Below the pieces are notes generated by a model that saw nothing but the letters and a program-made list of their open reading frames with translations, searched no databases and was not told the origin of the DNA. A stretch of DNA of 64,000 bases from Colicola sp016286205 (GTDB lineage Bacteria > Bacteroidota > Bacteroidia > Bacteroidales > Paludibacteraceae): contig JAEESF010000005.1 of assembly GCA_016286205.1 (NCBI GenBank), forward strand, positions 1 to 64,000, given 5' to 3'. Made by a program: the position numbers and the translations under genes. This document shows positions 34,189 through 44,165 of this stretch, one piece after another. The number at the start of each line of letters is the position of its first letter. Position 1 is the stretch's first letter.

Positions 34189-35033
34189 TAATAGACGGCA
34201 AGCAAATAGCAAAAGAGTTGAAAGAACAGATGCGCGAGCAAGTGGCCGAGTTGACTGAACAGTATGGCCGTAAACCTTGTTTGGACGTAATTATTGTTGG
34301 TGAGAATCCGGCTAGTATGTCCTATGTTAGAAGTAAGATTAAGGCTACCGAATATTGTGGTTTTGATGGAGAGTTAATCCAGTTGCCCGAAACGACGAGC
34401 CAGGAAGAACTACTTCGCATTATCCGCGAGCGCAACGAAAATAACAATGTAGATGGCATCTTGGTGCAGTTGCCTTTGCCTAAGCACATTGATGAGCAAT
34501 GTGTGATAAACGCTATTGCACCGGAGAAAGACGTGGACGGATTCCATCCTACTAACGTGGCTAAACTCTGGCTGAATCAGCACACAATTGTGCCTTGCAC
34601 GCCTATGGGTATTGTGGCATTGCTTGAGAAGAGCGGAACTCCTTTAGAGGGACGTCATGCAGTAGTAGTAGGTCGTAGTAATATAGTGGGCAAACCTATC
34701 GCCAAATTGCTGTTGGATAAACATTGTACCGTTACTATTGCACATAGTCGTACCGCCAATCTGGCTGCAGTCTGCTGCGAAGCAGATATCTTGATTGTGG
34801 CAGTCGGTCGCCCACAAATGATAACCGGTGATATGGTCAAACCGGGCGCAACGGTGATTGATGTGGGTATTAATCGTACCGCTGACGGCCGTTTGGTCGG
34901 AGATGTCGATTTCGACTCGGTTGCCCCTGTGGCTGGAGCCATTACTCCGGTGCCTGGTGGTGTAGGACCAATGACCATCACAATGCTGATGCACAATACT
35001 ATAGAATGTTATAAACAACGAATCAACAAATAA
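34185..35033 (+). CDS. folD: Methylenetetrahydrofolate dehydrogenase/cyclohydrolase
   Basis: A 282-residue bifunctional enzyme interconverting 5,10-methylene-, methenyl- and 10-formyl-THF. PASMSYVRSKIKA holds the active-site Tyr/Lys; VDGILVQLPLPKH, PEKDVDGFHP, VVVGRSNIVGKP (NADP site) and the C-terminal PVPGGVGPMTITMLM are clear. The start at 34185 (MIIDGKQIA) overlaps the purD stop by four bases and is preferred to the ATG at 34176. Its place among pur genes suggests it supplies formyl-THF for PurH. Confidence 0.95.
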   Translation: MIIDGKQIAKELKEQMREQVAELTEQYGRKPCLDVIIVGENPASMSYVRSKIKATEYCGFDGELIQLPETTSQEELLRIIRERNENNNVDGILVQLPLPKHIDEQCVINAIAPEKDVDGFHPTNVAKLWLNQHTIVPCTPMGIVALLEKSGTPLEGRHAVVVGRSNIVGKPIAKLLLDKHCTVTIAHSRTANLAAVCCEADILIVAVGRPQMITGDMVKPGATVIDVGINRTADGRLVGDVDFDSVAPVAGAITPVPGGVGPMTITMLMHNTIECYKQRINK

Positions 35034-35044
35034 AACTTACGATC

Positions 35045-36226
35045 ATGAATTTTGGAACTCCTCTAACTCAAGTCGCCACTCGTGCACTGCTACTCGGTAG
35101 CGGTGAACTCGGCAAAGAAGTAACCATTGAACTCCAGCGTTATGGTGTAGAAGTAATTGCTTGTGACCGTTATGAGAATGCGCCTGCTATGCAGGTCGCA
35201 CATCGCTCGCATGTATTCAACATGCTAGACGGTAAACGTTTGCGTGAGATTGTTGAACAAGAGAAACCTTCGCTTATCATCCCAGAAGTAGAGGCAATAG
35301 CCACTCCTACTTTGGTTGAATTGGAGAAAGAAGGCTATCGCGTGATTCCGACAGCCAAGGCTGCTTTCCTCACCATGAATCGCGAGGCTATTCGTCGTCT
35401 GGCATCTGAGGAGTTGCATCTGCCGACTGCTCCGTACAAATTTGCAGACAATCACGATGAGTTCATTGCTGCAGTCAAGGAGATTGGTATTCCGTGCGTA
35501 GTTAAGCCGATTATGTCTTCTTCTGGTCACGGCCAATCCACGGTCCATTCCGAGGCCGAGGTCGAGACTGCATGGTCGATATCGCAAGAAGGCGGCCGTG
35601 CTGGTGCAGGGCGTGTAATAGTAGAGGGTTTTATTCACTTTGACTACGAAATCACTCTGCTTACCGTCCGTCATGCCGGAGGAACAACCTTTCTGCAGCC
35701 TATCGGGCATCACCAGGTAGAGGGTGACTATCGTGAATCATGGCAACCGCAAGCAATGACAGATGAGGCTTTAGAGGCAGCTAAAAAGATTGCCAAAACG
35801 GTTACCGATGCATTGGGCGGATATGGTATCTTTGGCGTCGAAATGTTTGTTCAGGGCGACAAGGTTATCTTCTCCGAGGTTAGCCCGCGTCCGCACGATA
35901 CCGGTATGGTTACGATGATTAGCCAGGATCTAAGCGAATTTGCATTGCACGCACGTGCCGTATTGGGTTTGCCTATTCCAGAGATTCGTTTCTTCCAACC
36001 ATCTGCCAGCAAGGCTATCGTCATTGAGGGCGAAGGTACTGAGGTCACTTTCGACGGTTTGGACAAAGCATTGGCTATCCCGGGTGTGCAACTTCGCCTA
36101 TTCGGCAAACCGGCCGTTCACGGTCATCGTCGCTACGGCGTTGTGCTAGCTACTGATGAGTCGGTAGAGAAAGCATTGGAGAAAGCAGAACGAGCATACA
36201 AATGCATATCCTATAACGTAAAATAA
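35045..36226 (+). CDS. purT: Formate-dependent GAR transformylase
   Basis: A 393-residue ATP-grasp enzyme making FGAR from GAR, formate and ATP, step 3 without folate. ALLLGSGELGKEV (about residues 14-26) binds nucleotide; KPIMSSSGHGQSTV is the ATP-grasp loop; GVEMFVQGDKVIFSEVSPRPHDTGMVT is the ATP-grasp metal/substrate block. No purN is present in the window. The need for formate links it to the channel gene that ends the cluster at 45606. Confidence 0.96.
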   Translation: MNFGTPLTQVATRALLLGSGELGKEVTIELQRYGVEVIACDRYENAPAMQVAHRSHVFNMLDGKRLREIVEQEKPSLIIPEVEAIATPTLVELEKEGYRVIPTAKAAFLTMNREAIRRLASEELHLPTAPYKFADNHDEFIAAVKEIGIPCVVKPIMSSSGHGQSTVHSEAEVETAWSISQEGGRAGAGRVIVEGFIHFDYEITLLTVRHAGGTTFLQPIGHHQVEGDYRESWQPQAMTDEALEAAKKIAKTVTDALGGYGIFGVEMFVQGDKVIFSEVSPRPHDTGMVTMISQDLSEFALHARAVLGLPIPEIRFFQPSASKAIVIEGEGTEVTFDGLDKALAIPGVQLRLFGKPAVHGHRRYGVVLATDESVEKALEKAERAYKCISYNVK

Positions 36227-36228
36227 TC

Positions 36229-37521
36229 ATGATAGATCGTTATTCGCGCGCTGCTATGCGCAACATATGGACCGAGCAAAACAAGTTCCAAGCCTATCTG
36301 GAGGTCGAGATTCTCGCTGCACAGGCTTGGTCGGAATTAGGAGTAGTGCCCAAAGAGGATGTAGAGAAGCTGCGTTCCAAAGCCACCTTCAATGTAGATC
36401 GCATCCACGAGATAGAGGAGACTACTCGCCACGACGTGGTGGCTTTCACCCGCACGGTGAGCGAATCACTCGGCGAGGAACGCAAGTGGGTACATTACGG
36501 CCTCACTTCGACCGATGTGGTGGATACAGCTAATGGCTATCTGCTCAAGCAGGCAAATGCTATTTTGCGCGACGATCTGCAGCAGTTCTTGGCTGTGCTG
36601 AAGAAGCGTGCTAACGAATTCAAATATACACCGGTCATCGGTCGTACCCACGGTATGCACGCAGATGTAACTTCGTTTGGTCTCAAATGGGCCTTGTGGT
36701 ATTCTACTCTGCAGCGTAACATAGAGCGCTTTGAGATGGCCGCCAGAGGCGTGGAAGCCGGCAAACTGTCAGGCGCGGTAGGTAACTATGCCAACATTCC
36801 GCCATTCATCCAAAGTTACGTGTGTGAGCACCTTGGTATCGAGTCGGCTAAGATTGCTACACAAGTACTTGGCCGCGACCGCCACGCGTTCTACTTATCC
36901 ACTCTGGCTGTCATTGCGGGTTCGTTGGAGCAAATCGCTCTTGAAATTCGCAATATGCAACGCCAAGAGGTCAGAGAAGTAGAAGAGGCTTTCCGCAAAG
37001 GACAAAAAGGCTCGTCTGCTATGCCACACAAACGTAATCCCATCTCGTCGGAGAATATCTGCGGTTGTGCACGCGTGATGCGCGGTTATATGTGCACAGC
37101 TTCGGAGAATATAGCTCTCTGGCATGAGCGCGATATCTCGCACTCCTCCACCGAACGTATTGTGCTCCCAGATGCCACTATACTTCTGGATTATATGTTG
37201 GCACGCTTGATGAACATATTGGACAATTTGGTGGTTTACCCAGACAATATGTTGCACAATATAGGTCTTACCCGCGGAGCCATTTTTGCGCAGCGCGTGA
37301 TGAATGCGTTGATAGGAAAAGGGCTGGTCCGCGAGCAGGCGTACGATTTGGTACAACCGGTAGCTATGCGTACACTCATGGAGGGCGGCCAGATGCAAGA
37401 ACTGCTCAAACAGACTCCCGAAGTGATGAGCTATTTGTCTCCTGAAGAGATCGACCAGTGCTTCACTTTGGAGTACTATATGAAAAATGTAGATTATATA
37501 TACAACCAATTAGGCTTATGA
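36229..37521 (+). CDS. purB: Adenylosuccinate lyase
   Basis: A 430-residue fumarase-superfamily lyase acting twice: on SAICAR (step 8) and adenylosuccinate (AMP branch). RNIWTEQNKFQAYLEVE opens it; TSTDVVDTANGYLL, GRTHGMHADVTSFGLK and the mobile signature loop GSSAMPHKRNPISSENI (about residues 262-278) carry catalytic residues. Size fits the Bacillus-like class. Overlaps purA by ATGA. Confidence 0.96.
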   Translation: MIDRYSRAAMRNIWTEQNKFQAYLEVEILAAQAWSELGVVPKEDVEKLRSKATFNVDRIHEIEETTRHDVVAFTRTVSESLGEERKWVHYGLTSTDVVDTANGYLLKQANAILRDDLQQFLAVLKKRANEFKYTPVIGRTHGMHADVTSFGLKWALWYSTLQRNIERFEMAARGVEAGKLSGAVGNYANIPPFIQSYVCEHLGIESAKIATQVLGRDRHAFYLSTLAVIAGSLEQIALEIRNMQRQEVREVEEAFRKGQKGSSAMPHKRNPISSENICGCARVMRGYMCTASENIALWHERDISHSSTERIVLPDATILLDYMLARLMNILDNLVVYPDNMLHNIGLTRGAIFAQRVMNALIGKGLVREQAYDLVQPVAMRTLMEGGQMQELLKQTPEVMSYLSPEEIDQCFTLEYYMKNVDYIYNQLGL

Positions 37522-38813
37522 AAAAAGCAGATATTCTTTTAGGACTTCAATGGGGCGATGAAGGTAAAGGCAAGATGGTCGATTTTCTGACCCCTAAGTA
37601 TGATGTTGTTGCTCGTTTCCAAGGAGGTCCGAATGCCGGACATACGCTAGAGTTTGACGGACAGAAATATGTACTCCGCAGCATACCTTCAGGGATCTTC
37701 CAGGGAGACAAACTCAACTTGATCGGCAATGGCGTAGTACTAGACCCAATCTTGTTCCAGAAAGAAGCAGAGGAACTGGCTCAGTCGGGACATAACCTCA
37801 AAGAACGCCTGTTTATTTCTAAGAAGGCCCATCTGATTCTACCGACCCATCGTCTGTTGGATCAAGCTAACGAAGCAGCCAAAGGCAAGGCTAAGATAGG
37901 CACGACAGGAAAGGGAATAGGTCCTACATATACCGACAAGGTGAGTCGCAACGGCTTGCGCGTAGGAGATATACTCGATGGTCTGGCAGAAAAATATGCT
38001 CAGGCACGCAATCGTCATATAGAGATGATCGATTCGCTCAATGCGTCTGCCGTAGCCAAAGGAGGTAACCCTGTTTCGTTGGAGGGATTGGAAGCGTTGG
38101 AAAAAGAGTGGATGCAGAGTTTCGATTATTTGCGCCAGTTCCGCTTTGTCGATAGCGAACATTTCGTCAACAAATGTCTGAATGACAATAAGTCTATCCT
38201 CTGCGAAGGTGCGCAAGGATCGCTACTGGATATCGATTTCGGTTCGTATCCGTTCGTCACTTCCAGCAATACGGTATGTGCGGGAGCTTGCACCGGTCTG
38301 GGATTGGCTCCGAGCCGGATAGGCGAGGTGTACGGTATCTTCAAAGCCTATTGCACTCGCGTCGGTGCAGGGCCGTTCCCGACAGAATTATTCGACGAGA
38401 CCGGCAAGCAGATTCGTGCTATTGGTCACGAGTATGGTGCGGTTACGGGGCGCGAACGCCGTTGCGGATGGATCGACTTGGTTGCACTCCGCTATACCAT
38501 CATGCTCAATGGGGTGACTCAGTTGATTATGATGAAGTCTGATGTATTAGATACTTTCCCTGTAATCAAGGCCTGTACGGCATACCGTGTGAATGGAAAA
38601 CTGACACGCGACTTTCCGTTCTCGATAGCGAAGGGTGTAGAACCTGTCTATGAGGAGTTTCCTGGATGGCAGACCGATTTGACTCATTGCACCAAGCAGG
38701 AGGAATTGCCTGAAGCCTTTATTAACTATGTTAATTTCTTGGAACGAGAATTGGCCACACCCATCAAAATCATTTCGGTGGGCCCGGATCGTGAAGCAAC
38801 TATATGGAGATAA
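37518..38813 (+). CDS. purA: Adenylosuccinate synthetase
   Basis: A 431-residue GTP-dependent enzyme joining aspartate to IMP. GLQWGDEGKGKMVDF (P-loop-like, about residues 9-23), GGPNAGHTLEF, GTTGKGIGPTYTDK and GAGPFPTELFDE are diagnostic. The start at 37518 (MKKADILLGLQ) is chosen over 37458 because it overlaps the purB stop and matches the family N-terminus. Its TAA shares a base with the carA start. Confidence 0.96.
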   Translation: MKKADILLGLQWGDEGKGKMVDFLTPKYDVVARFQGGPNAGHTLEFDGQKYVLRSIPSGIFQGDKLNLIGNGVVLDPILFQKEAEELAQSGHNLKERLFISKKAHLILPTHRLLDQANEAAKGKAKIGTTGKGIGPTYTDKVSRNGLRVGDILDGLAEKYAQARNRHIEMIDSLNASAVAKGGNPVSLEGLEALEKEWMQSFDYLRQFRFVDSEHFVNKCLNDNKSILCEGAQGSLLDIDFGSYPFVTSSNTVCAGACTGLGLAPSRIGEVYGIFKAYCTRVGAGPFPTELFDETGKQIRAIGHEYGAVTGRERRCGWIDLVALRYTIMLNGVTQLIMMKSDVLDTFPVIKACTAYRVNGKLTRDFPFSIAKGVEPVYEEFPGWQTDLTHCTKQEELPEAFINYVNFLERELATPIKIISVGPDREATIWR

Positions 38814-38838
38814 TGAAAAACCAAGTTAATCGTGCCCA
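38805..38838 (+). repeat. Junction element, copy 2 (purA/carA)
   Basis: Contains ATGAAAAAC, one base, AAGTTAATCGTGC, matching the guaA/purE junction with one change, plus similar bases (TGGAGATAA) before the start codon. It encodes MKNQVNRA at the carA N-terminus. Confidence 0.8.
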
Positions 38839-39913
38839 AGGGGCTAAGAAAAAAGCAATTTTACGGCTTAGCGACGGCTCCACCTTCGAGGGCTATAGCT
38901 TTGGCGCAGATGTACCGGTTAGTGGAGAAGTGGTTTTCAATACCGCAATGATGGGTTACCCAGAGTCACTCACCGATCCCAGTTATGCCGGCCAACTGAT
39001 GACACTTACCTATCCGTTGGTGGGTAACTACGGAGTACCGGAATTCTCGTTCCGCCCGGACGGGTTGGCTACCTATATGGAGTCTGATCGTATCTATGTA
39101 CGTGCTATCATATGCAGCGAATATAGTGGAGAATATAGCCACTGGAATGGTCATGAGACTCTAGCCGATTGGTTGAAACGCGAGAATGTGCCAGGTATAA
39201 CAGGTATCGACACGCGTGCCCTCACCATGCTTCTGCGCGAGAATGGAGTGATGATGGGTTCTATCGAGATAGAAGGCTGCGCCCCCGCACCACAAGCTCA
39301 CTACGAGGATGTTAACTTCGTAGCGCAAGTGTCTTGTAAAGAGGTGATTCGCTATAACGAAGGCCAAACTAAAAAAGTTATTCTTGTAGATTGTGGAGTG
39401 AAACACAATATCATTCGCTGCCTAATCAAACGCAACGTGGAGGTGATTCGCGTACCTTGGGATTTTGACTTCAATTCGATTGAGGCTGATGGACTATTCT
39501 TGTCCAATGGACCGGGAAATCCGGATACCTGTCAGGTGCTTGTAAATCATATCAAGACTTATATGCAGAAACACAAACCTATTGCGGGAATCTGCATGGG
39601 AAATCAGTTGCTAGGCAAGGCGGCCGGGGCTACTATCTACAAGCTCCCGTACGGTCACCGTTCGCACAACCAACCGGTTCGGCAAGTAGGTACCGATCGT
39701 TGCTTCATCACCTCGCAGAACCACGGGTATGCAGTGGACGCTTCTACATTGTCTAAGGAGTGGGAACCGCTTTTCGTGAATATGAATGATGGCTCGAACG
39801 AGGGAATTCGTCATAAGTCAGAACCGTGGTTCTCCGCACAATTCCACCCCGAGGCTTGCTCCGGACCAATTGATACGGAATTCCTATTCGATGATTTCGT
39901 CAAACTCCTCTAA
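38813..39913 (+). CDS. carA: Carbamoyl-phosphate synthase small subunit
   Basis: The 366-residue glutaminase subunit feeding ammonia to CarB. After the odd extension MKNQVNRAQGAKKK comes the family start AILRLSDGSTFEGYSFG; then NTAMMGYPESLTDPSYAGQ and the amidotransferase triad with Cys in AGICMGNQLLGKAAG and His/Glu in FHPEACSGP. An in-frame ATG at 38804 is possible, but the TAATG overlap favours 38813. carB follows after 24 nt. Confidence 0.95.
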   Translation: MKNQVNRAQGAKKKAILRLSDGSTFEGYSFGADVPVSGEVVFNTAMMGYPESLTDPSYAGQLMTLTYPLVGNYGVPEFSFRPDGLATYMESDRIYVRAIICSEYSGEYSHWNGHETLADWLKRENVPGITGIDTRALTMLLRENGVMMGSIEIEGCAPAPQAHYEDVNFVAQVSCKEVIRYNEGQTKKVILVDCGVKHNIIRCLIKRNVEVIRVPWDFDFNSIEADGLFLSNGPGNPDTCQVLVNHIKTYMQKHKPIAGICMGNQLLGKAAGATIYKLPYGHRSHNQPVRQVGTDRCFITSQNHGYAVDASTLSKEWEPLFVNMNDGSNEGIRHKSEPWFSAQFHPEACSGPIDTEFLFDDFVKLL

Positions 39914-39937
39914 TAGTACAGAATCTATCTTATAGAC

Positions 39938-42900
39938 ATGAAAATAGAAAATATTCACAAAGTATTAGTTCTCGGCTCTGGGGCTCTCAAAATCGGAGAG
40001 GCCGGCGAATTCGATTATTCGGGTTCACAAGCACTCAAAGCGCTTCGCGAAGAGGGTGTAGAGACCGTATTAATCAATCCGAATATAGCCACGGTGCAGA
40101 CTTCAGAAGGAGTGGCCGACCATATCTATTTCTTACCGGTCACTCCCTATTTCGTAGAGCGACTGATAGAAAAAGAGCGCCCGGATGGTATTCTGCTTTC
40201 GTTCGGTGGGCAGACTGCTCTTAACTGTGGCGTCGCGCTTTATCGCTCGGGAGTGTTGGAGAAATACCATGTACAAGTTCTGGGTACACCGGTCGAGACA
40301 ATTATCAATACCGAGGACCGCGAACTCTTTGTCCGCCAGTTGGACCAGATTGACGTCAAAACTATCAAATCCGAGGCATGTGAAACCATAGAAGACGCAC
40401 GTCGCGCAGCTGCCGAACTGGGCTATCCGGTTATCATTCGCGCAGCTTATGCCTTAGGAGGACTCGGCTCTGGCTTCTGTGATAATGAGCAAGAACTGAA
40501 TGCAATGGTGGAGAAGGCATTCTCGTTCTCCCCACAAGTGTTGGTAGAGAAATCGTTGAAGGGGTGGAAAGAGATAGAATACGAAGTGGTGCGTGATCGC
40601 TACGACAATTGTATTACGGTCTGCAACATGGAGAACTTTGATCCGTTGGGTATTCATACAGGTGAATCTATCGTCATTGCGCCGTCTCAGACGCTTACCA
40701 ACGCAGAATACCATAAGCTACGTGCCCTTTCTATTCGTATCATCCGTCATCTGGGTATAGTGGGAGAATGTAATGTTCAGTATGCGTTCGATCCGGAGTC
40801 TGAAGACTATCGTGTAATCGAGGTAAATGCCCGTTTGAGCCGTTCTTCGGCATTAGCTTCTAAAGCAACGGGCTACCCACTGGCTTTTGTGGCTGCCAAA
40901 CTCGGTCTGGGATATGGCCTGTTTGAATTGAAAAACTCTGTTACCAAATCCACCTCTGCTTTCTTTGAGCCTGCACTCGATTATGTAGTATGTAAGATTC
41001 CTCGTTGGGATTTGGGAAAATTCCGCGGTGTCAACCGAGAACTAGGTAGCTCTATGAAATCCGTAGGCGAGGTAATGGCCATTGGCCGTACGTTCGAAGA
41101 CGTTATCCAAAAGGGCCTACGTATGATTGGCCAAGGTATGCATGGCTTTACTGAGAACAAGGAACTGCATGTCGATGACTTGGATGCAGCTCTCAAAGCT
41201 CCTACAGACAAACGTATCTTTGCTATTGCGCAGGCAATGTACGAAGGATATAGTGTAGAGCGCATACACGAGCTAACTAAGATTGACAACTGGTTCCTCC
41301 AGCGCTTGGAAAATATCATCAAAATCGATGCACAATTAAAGAAACTGGGCAGTCTCAACAATCTGGATCACGACCTGTTGTTGCGTGCTAAGCAATTGGG
41401 ATTCTCTGATTTCCAGATTGCGCGTGCAGTAGGCTTGGGTAAAACGATGACTATGGATCAGGCCGTACTCAAGATGCGTGCATACCGTAAGCAAATGGGA
41501 GTGTTACCGGTTGTTAAGCAGATTGATACCTTAGCGGGAGAGTTTCCGGCACAGACCAATTATCTATATCTGACGTATAGTGGAACCAGTAATGATTTGC
41601 ACTACACCGATGACCGGAAATCGATTGTGGTACTTGGTTCCGGTGCTTACCGTATCGGTTCGTCGGTAGAATTTGATTGGTGTGGTGTACAAGCACTGAG
41701 TACTATCCGCAACAATGGATTCCGCTCGGTGATGATCAATTACAATCCCGAGACGGTATCTACCGATTACGATATCTGCGATCGTCTCTATTTTGACGAA
41801 CTCACTTTTGAGCGTGTCATGGATATCGTCGAACTGGAGAATCCGCATGGAGTAATTGTTTCTACAGGTGGTCAAATACCTAACAACCTAGCCATGAAAC
41901 TCGATGCGCAACAAGTGCCTATCTTAGGTACTACGGCGAAATCGATTGACAATGCTGAAGATCGCGATAAGTTCTCCGCCATGCTAGATCGCATTGGTGT
42001 AGATCAACCGGAATGGAGTGCACTCACATCGATGGACGACGTGGAGAAATTCGTTAACCGCGTCGGCTATCCGGTTCTGGTACGTCCCTCTTATGTTCTC
42101 TCGGGAGCTGCGATGAACGTATGTTCTAACGAAGAACAATTGCACAAATTTCTGGAATTAGCAGCTAATGTATCCAAAGAGCACCCGGTGGTCATCTCTA
42201 AATTTATGACTAATACCAAGGAAGTCGAGATGGATGCAGTGGCACGTGATGGCGAGATCATTGCATACGCAATCTCAGAGCATGTCGAGTTTGCCGGTGT
42301 TCACTCGGGAGACGCAACGATTATGTTCCCCGCACAGAAACTCTATATCGAGACTGTAAGGAGGATTAAACGTATATCGGGACAGATCGCGCGTGAACTG
42401 AATATTTCCGGTCCGTTCAATATCCAGTACTTGGCGCGTGAGAACGAGATCAAGGTGATTGAGTGTAATCTTCGCGCATCGCGTTCTTTCCCGTTCGTAA
42501 GCAAGGTGCTTAAGATAAACTTAATAGACATTGCTACTCGTATTATGCTTGGCCTTCCTGTGGAACGTCCGCACAAGTCGCTCTTCGATTTTGACTATGT
42601 AGGAGTCAAAGCATCGCAGTTCTCCTTCAATCGTCTCCAAAATGCAGATCCTATACTGGGTGTCGATATGGCTTCGACTGGCGAGGTGGGCTGTCTTGGT
42701 CAAGATGCCAATGCGGCACTACTCAAAGCGATGCTCTCGGTAGGCATGCGTATCCCTAAGAAGAATATCCTCTTCGCTATTGGTGGTCCAAAACAACGAG
42801 CGCATATGTTGGATACGATCAAGCGTTTGGTAGAACGCGGCTATACCATCTATGCTACAGGCGGCACAAGCGAGTATCTGAACAGTCTAAGTGTTCCGAA

Positions 42901-43183
42901 TATACGTGTCTATAAGAACGAGCATATCGATGAGTTTGGTCAACTCAAACAACCTATAGTGTCCGACTTGATGCATAAGAAGGAGATAGATCTGTTTGTC
43001 GGAATTCCGGTAGATACTTTGGCTGATTCTGTACACGATAGTTATTATCGCATGCGACGTACTGCCGTAGATCTCAATATCCCGCTGATTACCAATGCCC
43101 GATTGGCAGAGGCCTTTATCAATGCTTTCTTGGATGTGCCTCTAGATGCATTATCTATCCAAGAATGGAGTGAATATAAATAA
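39938..43183 (+). CDS. carB: Carbamoyl-phosphate synthase large subunit
   Basis: A 1081-residue synthetase making carbamoyl phosphate for PyrB. Two homologous ATP-grasp halves are visible: VLVLGSGALKIGEAGEFDYS (about residues 9-28) with ARLSRSSALASKATGYPLA, and VVLGSGAYRIGSSVEFDW (about 566-583) with NLRASRSFPFVSK. The C-terminal MGS-like allosteric domain (about 940-1081; IYATGGTSEYL) is intact. Since PyrB here lacks its allosteric domain, feedback on pyrimidines could act at this subunit (inference). Confidence 0.96.
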   Translation: MKIENIHKVLVLGSGALKIGEAGEFDYSGSQALKALREEGVETVLINPNIATVQTSEGVADHIYFLPVTPYFVERLIEKERPDGILLSFGGQTALNCGVALYRSGVLEKYHVQVLGTPVETIINTEDRELFVRQLDQIDVKTIKSEACETIEDARRAAAELGYPVIIRAAYALGGLGSGFCDNEQELNAMVEKAFSFSPQVLVEKSLKGWKEIEYEVVRDRYDNCITVCNMENFDPLGIHTGESIVIAPSQTLTNAEYHKLRALSIRIIRHLGIVGECNVQYAFDPESEDYRVIEVNARLSRSSALASKATGYPLAFVAAKLGLGYGLFELKNSVTKSTSAFFEPALDYVVCKIPRWDLGKFRGVNRELGSSMKSVGEVMAIGRTFEDVIQKGLRMIGQGMHGFTENKELHVDDLDAALKAPTDKRIFAIAQAMYEGYSVERIHELTKIDNWFLQRLENIIKIDAQLKKLGSLNNLDHDLLLRAKQLGFSDFQIARAVGLGKTMTMDQAVLKMRAYRKQMGVLPVVKQIDTLAGEFPAQTNYLYLTYSGTSNDLHYTDDRKSIVVLGSGAYRIGSSVEFDWCGVQALSTIRNNGFRSVMINYNPETVSTDYDICDRLYFDELTFERVMDIVELENPHGVIVSTGGQIPNNLAMKLDAQQVPILGTTAKSIDNAEDRDKFSAMLDRIGVDQPEWSALTSMDDVEKFVNRVGYPVLVRPSYVLSGAAMNVCSNEEQLHKFLELAANVSKEHPVVISKFMTNTKEVEMDAVARDGEIIAYAISEHVEFAGVHSGDATIMFPAQKLYIETVRRIKRISGQIARELNISGPFNIQYLARENEIKVIECNLRASRSFPFVSKVLKINLIDIATRIMLGLPVERPHKSLFDFDYVGVKASQFSFNRLQNADPILGVDMASTGEVGCLGQDANAALLKAMLSVGMRIPKKNILFAIGGPKQRAHMLDTIKRLVERGYTIYATGGTSEYLNSLSVPNIRVYKNEHIDEFGQLKQPIVSDLMHKKEIDLFVGIPVDTLADSVHDSYYRMRRTAVDLNIPLITNARLAEAFINAFLDVPLDALSIQEWSEYK

Positions 43184-43214
43184 TAATAGTATTTGTCTAT
43201 AATTTATTTAAGGT

Positions 43215-44162
43215 ATGAATGCTTTAACAAAAACTAACTTTTCTTTTCCCGGTCAGACGAGTGTGTACCATGGTAAGGTACGCGATGTTTATTTCATCGG
43301 AGAAGACTTGCTCTGTATGGTAGCGACCGATCGTATTTCTGCTTTTGACGTCATCCTACCTGAGGGAATCCCCTATAAGGGACAGATTCTCAACCAGATT
43401 GCGGCGAAGTTTCTAAATGCCACTCGTGACATCGTGCCTAATTGGTTACTTGCCACTCCGGATCCGATGGTTTCTGTGGGATACCGTTGCCAAGGCTATC
43501 CGGTAGAGATGATTGTGCGAGGTTATTTGTGCGGATCCGCATGGCGTGCTTATAAGTCCGGTGTACGTGAGATATGCGGAGTTCAGCTGCCTGACGGAAT
43601 GCGTGAGAACGAGAAATTCCCACAACCTATTATCACTCCGACAACTAAAGCCGAGATAGGAACGCACGATGAGGATATCTCGCGCGAGGAGATTATATCA
43701 CGCGGCCTAGTACCAGAAAAGGAATATAAGCAAATGGAACAATATGCGTTGGCACTCTTTGCCCGTGGACAGGAAATCGCCAACAAGCATGGATTGATCT
43801 TGGTGGATACTAAGTATGAGTTTGGTCAGTACAAAGGTCAAGTTATGTTGATGGATGAGGTTCATACCCCCGATTCCAGCCGATATTTCTATTTGGAAGG
43901 CTATGCTGAGCGTTTTGCTGCTGGTGAGCCACAACGCCAATTGTCTAAGGAGTTCGTTCGCGAATGGCTGATGGATAACGGTTTCCAGGGGAAGGAAGGC
44001 CAGCAAGTACCAGCCATGACATCTGCTATTGTTCAGGGGATTACGGATCGTTATGTAGAACTATTTGAAGGTATCACAGGCGAGACTTTTGTCAAAGAGG
44101 AAACGGAAGATCTGGCATCCCGCATAGAAAATAATATTACTAAGTATCTTAAGAATCTATAA
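43215..44162 (+). CDS. purC: SAICAR synthetase
   Basis: A 315-residue ATP-dependent ligase joining aspartate to CAIR, step 7. YHGKVRDVYFIGEDLLCMVATDRIS holds the nucleotide site in its first third; VRGYLCGSAWRAYK and LILVDTKYEFG follow, and DEVHTPDSSRYFY is diagnostic. Length is of the longer (about 300-residue) type rather than the 237-residue E. coli form. It begins 31 nt after carB. Confidence 0.96.
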   Translation: MNALTKTNFSFPGQTSVYHGKVRDVYFIGEDLLCMVATDRISAFDVILPEGIPYKGQILNQIAAKFLNATRDIVPNWLLATPDPMVSVGYRCQGYPVEMIVRGYLCGSAWRAYKSGVREICGVQLPDGMRENEKFPQPIITPTTKAEIGTHDEDISREEIISRGLVPEKEYKQMEQYALALFARGQEIANKHGLILVDTKYEFGQYKGQVMLMDEVHTPDSSRYFYLEGYAERFAAGEPQRQLSKEFVREWLMDNGFQGKEGQQVPAMTSAIVQGITDRYVELFEGITGETFVKEETEDLASRIENNITKYLKNL

Positions 44163-44165
44163 TAT

